From contig NZ_CAAHFB010000001.1 of the NCBI RefSeq assembly GCF_900880625.1, positions 2,224,496-2,288,495 of the forward strand: a DNA stretch of 64,000 nt, read 5' to 3'. Positions 60,816 through 64,000 of this stretch are shown here, one piece after another (the first letter of the stretch is position 1; the number at the start of each line of letters is the position of its first letter). Both the position numbers and the translations under genes were made by a program. The notes under the pieces are model-generated. The model saw only the letters and a list, made by a program, of their open reading frames with translations. It did not search any database and was not told the origin of the DNA. The DNA comes from Halorhabdus rudnickae. GTDB taxonomy: Archaea > Halobacteriota > Halobacteria > Halobacteriales > Haloarculaceae.

Positions 60816-61283
60816 ATGTTCGATTCAGCGAAAGAGTTCCTCCGTTCGGAGGACCGTGGTGTATCGCCAGTTATCGGCGTGATCTTGATGGTCGCGATTA
60901 CGGTCATTCTCGCGGCCGTGATCGCGACGTTCGTCATGAACATGGGGCCGAGTGAAGAGACCCAGCCCAGTGTCCAGTGGGAATGGAATGCCGACAGTGA
61001 GAACGTGACTCTCTCACACACTGGCGGTGACGCCGCGACAGCGAGCCAATTCCTGCTTGAAACCGAAAACAATGGATCGGCCACGCTGGACCAATTCTCC
61101 GGCATCAGTGAAGAGCTAACAGCTGGAGACAAAGTCGTGATTAATGCAACCGGTACTGACGGAGAACTTTATGGCACCTTCAGTGGGACAGACGTTGACG
61201 CAAACCTGAACTCAGAATATACTCTGATCTGGGAGAACCCGAACAGCGATCAAACGCAGGTCATCACTGACTTCGAACCCTGA
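60816..61283 (+). CDS. pilA: Type IV pilin (PilA-like)
   Basis: 155 aa. Class III prepilin: charged leader MFDSAKEFLRSEDRG, then VSPVIGVILMVAITVILAAV as the hydrophobic assembly helix, so PibD cleaves after Gly. The hydrophobic core is the nearly invariant haloarchaeal PilA motif (GVSPVIGVILMVAITVILAA). The remaining 110 residues form an acidic beta domain with N-glycosylation sequons (NVT, NGS, NAT). Forms surface adhesion pili. Confidence 0.9.
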   Translation: MFDSAKEFLRSEDRGVSPVIGVILMVAITVILAAVIATFVMNMGPSEETQPSVQWEWNADSENVTLSHTGGDAATASQFLLETENNGSATLDQFSGISEELTAGDKVVINATGTDGELYGTFSGTDVDANLNSEYTLIWENPNSDQTQVITDFEP

Positions 61284-61413
61284 CGTAGCGGCGTAGCAAT
61301 CGTCTTCTCGCGGTTTTTATCGCACACCAGCGACCACGTGATAGCTCGTGCCACGCGGCTGCGCTTCGCGGAGGTGCAGGCGCTTGTCGGCGAGCGCACG
61401 CAGTACTCCGGCC
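61284..61413 (-). pseudogene. Gene tail, copy 1 of a duplicated C-terminus
   Basis: The reverse frame reads AGVLRALADKRLHLREAQPR, then GTSYHVVAGVR and a TAA near 61319. DNA 61347-61413 matches 63388-63454 at 61 of 67 positions, and the second copy also ends in a stop soon after. No start or upstream body remains. Both copies look like the C-terminal ends of one gene family. Confidence 0.5.
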
Positions 61414-61532
61414 GCGAAGATAGTTCTCGGCTACGAAGTTCCAGTGTTCCTGACTGAGGTGGTCTGAAATGGTAATATGCTACTCTCAGAGCATGTATTC
61501 GCGTCGTGAACGTATAGCCGAGAGAAATTCCA

Positions 61533-62564
61533 TTACGAGATAATGAACTGTTCGACCTTCTCAGCAGCGATCGATATGCCTTGCTTGACCTTTTGAGTCT
61601 GCATCTGCCGTTCGATTTCACTCTCGCGAGCGCCGTCAAACAGCGCGTTGAGGAACTCTCGGATCTCGTCCGGATCATCGAGAATCCGGTCCTCAATAAT
61701 ACCCGACTCGATCATCGCATACGTTCCATCACTGGGATCAAACGCGTCAGCAGTCAAATCCAGATCCCGAACGCCCAATTCCTTCTCGGCGACAACGAGT
61801 GCCGGGTAGTCGTCGATGTCGAATCCACCGACCAATGCGTCCCATAGCTCGGGTTTGGTCCGATCTCGATCGATAATAGCGACCTCAAGTTGCGCCCGAT
61901 TCCTCCCAAGCAGGGTTAACGCGTTGTCGAGGTGTTTGTACTTGCTGTCCGATTCTGTGAATTGCGCATCAGTGAAGTAATAGAAGTAGGCGTTGGTCTC
62001 ACGCTTCGGGAGTTGCCACAGGGTGTGGGGTGTCGGCGTGAGGGATTCTCCGACTGTTTCCGGTTTTTGATCAGCGGGTGGGAGCGTTTCGAACTCAGTC
62101 TTTGTATCCGGGTCAAACAGAGCGTCCACGTCGAGATCCGTTGCCGTCACGTAGTCCTCGTAATTGTGATAGACGTACCGGAGGAGATCCTGGATTGGTG
62201 TGTTATTGTATTCGCGCTTGATGTCTTGGACGAGATCCAGCGCAGGTTTCCGTACTTGGGTACGAACGAGATCCCGAGCTTTCTGCAGCCCGGCTGTAGT
62301 GAGACCGTATATCTCCCGGGGCTTTCCGAGTTCGTTTGTTTGAATGTCCCGAGTTACGTATCCGTGTTCGACTAGCCGGTCGAGGTCGGAAGCCAGCTGG
62401 GCGGAGAATGGCCCGTATCGATCCGCACGGAACGAATAAATTGTTTCCAGATCCGTCTCCTCCTGAGCGAGGAACACCAACTTTTGGAATCGTGTGGCAC
62501 CTTCGATCGCCTTGCTTTCGTCAGTATAGAGCAACAGAAGCGGAAGAGCAAGGGGCTCGGACAT
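61533..62564 (-). CDS. YwgA-like winged-helix protein with thioredoxin-like C-terminal region
   Basis: 343 aa. The first 100 residues are typical of the YwgA/SocA-like group: LPLLLLYTDESKAIEGATRF, QKLVFLAQEETDLETIYSFR, ADRYGPFSAQLASDLDRLVE. The middle and C-terminal part (about 175-300) has TNAYFYYFTDAQFTESDSK, LEVAIIDRDRTKPELWDALV and DIDDYPALVVAEKELGVRDL, which has the strand-helix order and cis-Pro (YPALVV) of a thioredoxin fold but no CxxC. Composition is less acidic than its neighbours. The gene sits in a block flanked by duplicated gene tails, a possible small island. Function unknown. Confidence 0.65.
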   Translation of the reverse strand: MSEPLALPLLLLYTDESKAIEGATRFQKLVFLAQEETDLETIYSFRADRYGPFSAQLASDLDRLVEHGYVTRDIQTNELGKPREIYGLTTAGLQKARDLVRTQVRKPALDLVQDIKREYNNTPIQDLLRYVYHNYEDYVTATDLDVDALFDPDTKTEFETLPPADQKPETVGESLTPTPHTLWQLPKRETNAYFYYFTDAQFTESDSKYKHLDNALTLLGRNRAQLEVAIIDRDRTKPELWDALVGGFDIDDYPALVVAEKELGVRDLDLTADAFDPSDGTYAMIESGIIEDRILDDPDEIREFLNALFDGARESEIERQMQTQKVKQGISIAAEKVEQFIIS

Positions 62565-63121
62565 GGATTGTCTTGAAACGGTGTGCGTCGGCTTAGTCAG
62601 TCAACTGGGTTAAATCCCGGTGATGATACCCAACGATAGACTAACTATTTCGACCAGTCACAGCACATCGAGTTCTGATGGATTGGTTTCTCGGATACAA
62701 AAGTGCTTGTCGACAACCGCATACAATACTCCGGGCACATGCCCTGAGTAGATCGTCGAAGACATCATCCGATCGAACCGCGGGCGATTTTCGACGTGAT
62801 CGAGGAGTACGACGCCGTTGCAGACGTGACGTTCCTGTTGGACGCCCGGACCGGGGAGTTGGACAGCGATCGCGACGCCCAGACACTGGACCGAAGTGGT
62901 GAACGGCGCTAGCTTCGTATTGCGGGTTCGATCGAACGGTACTATCTGCCCGCGATCTCGGAGGCCGACATCGAGCGGACGATCGCCGCGATTGCGAGCG
63001 CGTATAATACGGCGGGCGGGCACGTCCGCGTCGATCGCTTCGGCAGTGTTGTTTTGTGGATGGGCTTTGTGGCGACCGGTATGCCGGATTTCAAAGTTGA
63101 ACTGGAGCGAGGGGACTGGCA
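62565..63121 (+). pseudogene. Decayed gene with in-frame stop (about 62770-63110)
   Basis: A forward frame gives IEPRAIFDVIEEYDAVADVT, FLLDARTGELDSDRDAQTLD, RSGERR, then TAG at 62908-62910, then LRIAGSIERYYLPAISEADI, ERTIAAIASAYNTAGGHVRV and DRFGSVVLWMGFVATG. The two parts share one frame and a coherent acidic composition, so a stop has arisen in a former gene of at least 110 codons. No start codon is clear. The rest of the interval (62565-62765) shows nothing. Confidence 0.5.
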
Positions 63122-63364
63122 GTGTTCGGCGGAACTGTCTTGGTTATTGGGACACTCGCCGTTTTTGACGCGTATGCAACGATGCTGCAGATCACCGAGA
63201 CCGGTGCCGTAGGTCAAGCGCTCGCGCAGTCGCAGTACGACAGTGCGACCCAGCAGTTCGTTATCGGTGGTGCAGGTGTCGCCTTTGGGTTGACGATGGT
63301 GATAATTGCCGCGGCGATCATCATCGAACATCGTCTCAAAGAACTGCTGGAGCAGGCGAGTTAA
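63122..63364 (+). CDS. Small two-span membrane protein (80 aa)
   Basis: GTG start. Two hydrophobic segments: GGTVLVIGTLAVFDAYAT (about 3-20) and GGAGVAFGLTMVIIAAAIII (about 48-67), the latter followed by EHRLKELLEQAS. It might be the surviving last part of a longer gene that included the broken frame upstream, or an independent small membrane protein. Confidence 0.5.
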   Translation: MFGGTVLVIGTLAVFDAYATMLQITETGAVGQALAQSQYDSATQQFVIGGAGVAFGLTMVIIAAAIIIEHRLKELLEQAS

Positions 63365-63457
63365 CCGGTCGCGGGGGCCTGAAAGTCCGTGCCACGCGGC
63401 CGCGCTTCTCGGACGTGCAGGTGCTTGTCGGCGAGCGCGCGCAGTACTCCGGGCGGG
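63365..63457 (-). pseudogene. Gene tail, copy 2 of a duplicated C-terminus
   Basis: The reverse frame reads PGVLRALADKHLHVREARPR, then GTDFQAPATG and a TAA overlapping the stop of the converging gene at 63362-63364. Pairs with copy 1 at 61347-61413. Confidence 0.5.
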
Positions 63458-63484
63458 CGCGTGTCTGTGAGAGTGGTGTTGGTG

Positions 63485-63700
63485 TCACTCGGCGTCAGTC
63501 TCGTCGGCTGCTGTCGCGGTGGCGACCGCGCTCTCGATGCCCCGGAACAGGCCGTGGACCGCGATGAACAGCCCGAGCACGAAGACCACGCCGAAGATGA
63601 GGGCCTCGTCCGCGTAGGTGGCCGTCGTCGCAGCGTTGAACATCAGTAGCGAGAGGACCATGCCGGTGACGACTTCGAGGGCAGCGGGGACGTGGGACAT
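63485..63700 (-). CDS. Small membrane protein (71 aa)
   Basis: From ATG 63700: MSHVPAALEVVTGMVLSLLM. Two membrane helices (about 8-25 and LIFGVVFVLGLFIAVHGLFR, about 34-53) followed by an Ala/Asp tail. The frame extends six codons upstream to 63718. Function unknown. Confidence 0.6.
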   Translation of the reverse strand: MSHVPAALEVVTGMVLSLLMFNAATTATYADEALIFGVVFVLGLFIAVHGLFRGIESAVATATAADETDAE

Positions 63701-63757
63701 GCAATGCTGTTCTGTCACGGGGGAAATGTTGGTTACGCTTGATAGTGCGTCGTGTGG

Positions 63758-64000
63758 CTATCGGGTGTCGGTCGGCCCGCGCCAGGTCGGGTCGAGTTGG
63801 GTGTCGAGTGCGTCGCGGAGAAAATCGTGTTCGGTGGCGAGTTGGTCGGCGAGGACCCGGGCGCGGGTGGCGCATGGGGGTTCGCGGTCGACGTAAGTGA
63901 GTTTGGCGGCGCATTCGTCGAGGGCCTGGACGATGAGGAGCCAGTCCTGGGGTGGAGATCGGGCATCGGCGGGGGTCGGGTGCGGGCTGGTATTTGAAGG
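63758..64000 (-). CDS. Partial gene at right edge (C-terminal 80 codons)
   Basis: The reverse frame is open from the window edge to TAG at 63758-63760: PQDWLLIVQALDECAAKLTY, VDREPPCATRARVLADQLAT, EHDFLRDALDTQLDPTW. Helical and well formed, with two cysteines. It has no start inside the window. The family is not recognised. Confidence 0.6.
   Translation of the reverse strand, partial: PSNTSPHPTPADARSPPQDWLLIVQALDECAAKLTYVDREPPCATRARVLADQLATEHDFLRDALDTQLDPTWRGPTDTR

Overview
The window is chromosomal DNA of a haloarchaeon (class Halobacteria). Evidence: high GC with a strong preference for G/C-ending codons, very acidic proteins, ATG or GTG starts placed 25-30 bases after TTTAWA-like TATA boxes (leaderless transcripts), archaeal-only proteins (RadA, thermosome, Orc1/Cdc6, PurO, KH/Dim2-like protein, DUF373), haloarchaeal type IV pilins, an elongator tRNA-Met with a bulge-helix-bulge intron, and many small haloarchaea-specific proteins. 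The gene set would fit the Haloarculaceae (Halorhabdus-like), but that is a weak inference.

Layout. 1-264: start of a sugar-porter MFS gene running off the left edge. 265-1865: decayed DNA with a DUF5305 relic. 1866-8124: a complete gluconate catabolic locus for the semi-phosphorylative Entner-Doudoroff route: IclR regulator, KDG kinase, gluconate dehydratase, GntP permease, KDPG aldolase. 8173-10350: a mobile or decaying zone with an IS6-type element whose transposase has lost two catalytic residues, duplicated small genes, and an AT-rich stretch in front of an orc1/cdc6 gene. 11499-13335: a membrane protein, a GH3 relic, tRNA-Gln and a frameshifted HNH gene. 13335-30750: mostly housekeeping or conserved haloarchaeal genes (HTH-10 regulators, purO, phosphoesterases, aspartate kinase, radical SAM protein, Tat lipoprotein with VWA domain, DUF373, tRNA-Arg, truncated cbiP-like gene, M29 aminopeptidase, CDF transporter, XPD-type helicase, Nudix hydrolase). 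30918-32553: a TnpB (IS1341-type) element flanked by structured repeats. 32550-47551: hsp20, TRAM protein, pheA, a pseudokinase, thermosome, KH protein, acyltransferase, radA, RAM-domain proteins, trkA, a pilin and lipoproteins. 47552-48400: tRNA-Leu in a field of duplicated tRNA-derived repeats. 48401-52357: trpDFEG operon, all junctions overlapping by 4 bp. 52779-57026: class II ribonucleotide reductase with an intein placed exactly before the radical cysteine. 57123-64000: zinc-ribbon protein, DedA-like protein, intron-containing tRNA-Met, a structured non-coding stretch, a type IV pilin, a YwgA-like protein in a block bounded by a duplicated gene tail, and a partial gene at the right edge.

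The clearest functional units are the gluconate locus (import by GntP, dehydration by GnaD, phosphorylation by KDG kinase, cleavage by KDPG aldolase, control by the IclR protein) and the trp operon, whose promoter carries GTTGTAC repeats that look like an operator. Several ordinary-looking genes are broken (DUF5305, GH3, HNH, cbiP-like, IS6 transposase, small duplicated gene), which marks 500-1400, 8170-13260, 23600-24000 and 61300-63450 as regions of turnover.

The least explained features are families of dispersed hairpin elements in which the linkers are conserved while stem sequences change in a compensatory way (16627, 30918, 32491; 5345-5540; 18195 and 58049), a structured gene-free stretch at 60250-60660, and unusual small or oddly started reading frames (14114, 25225, 39085, 52705).
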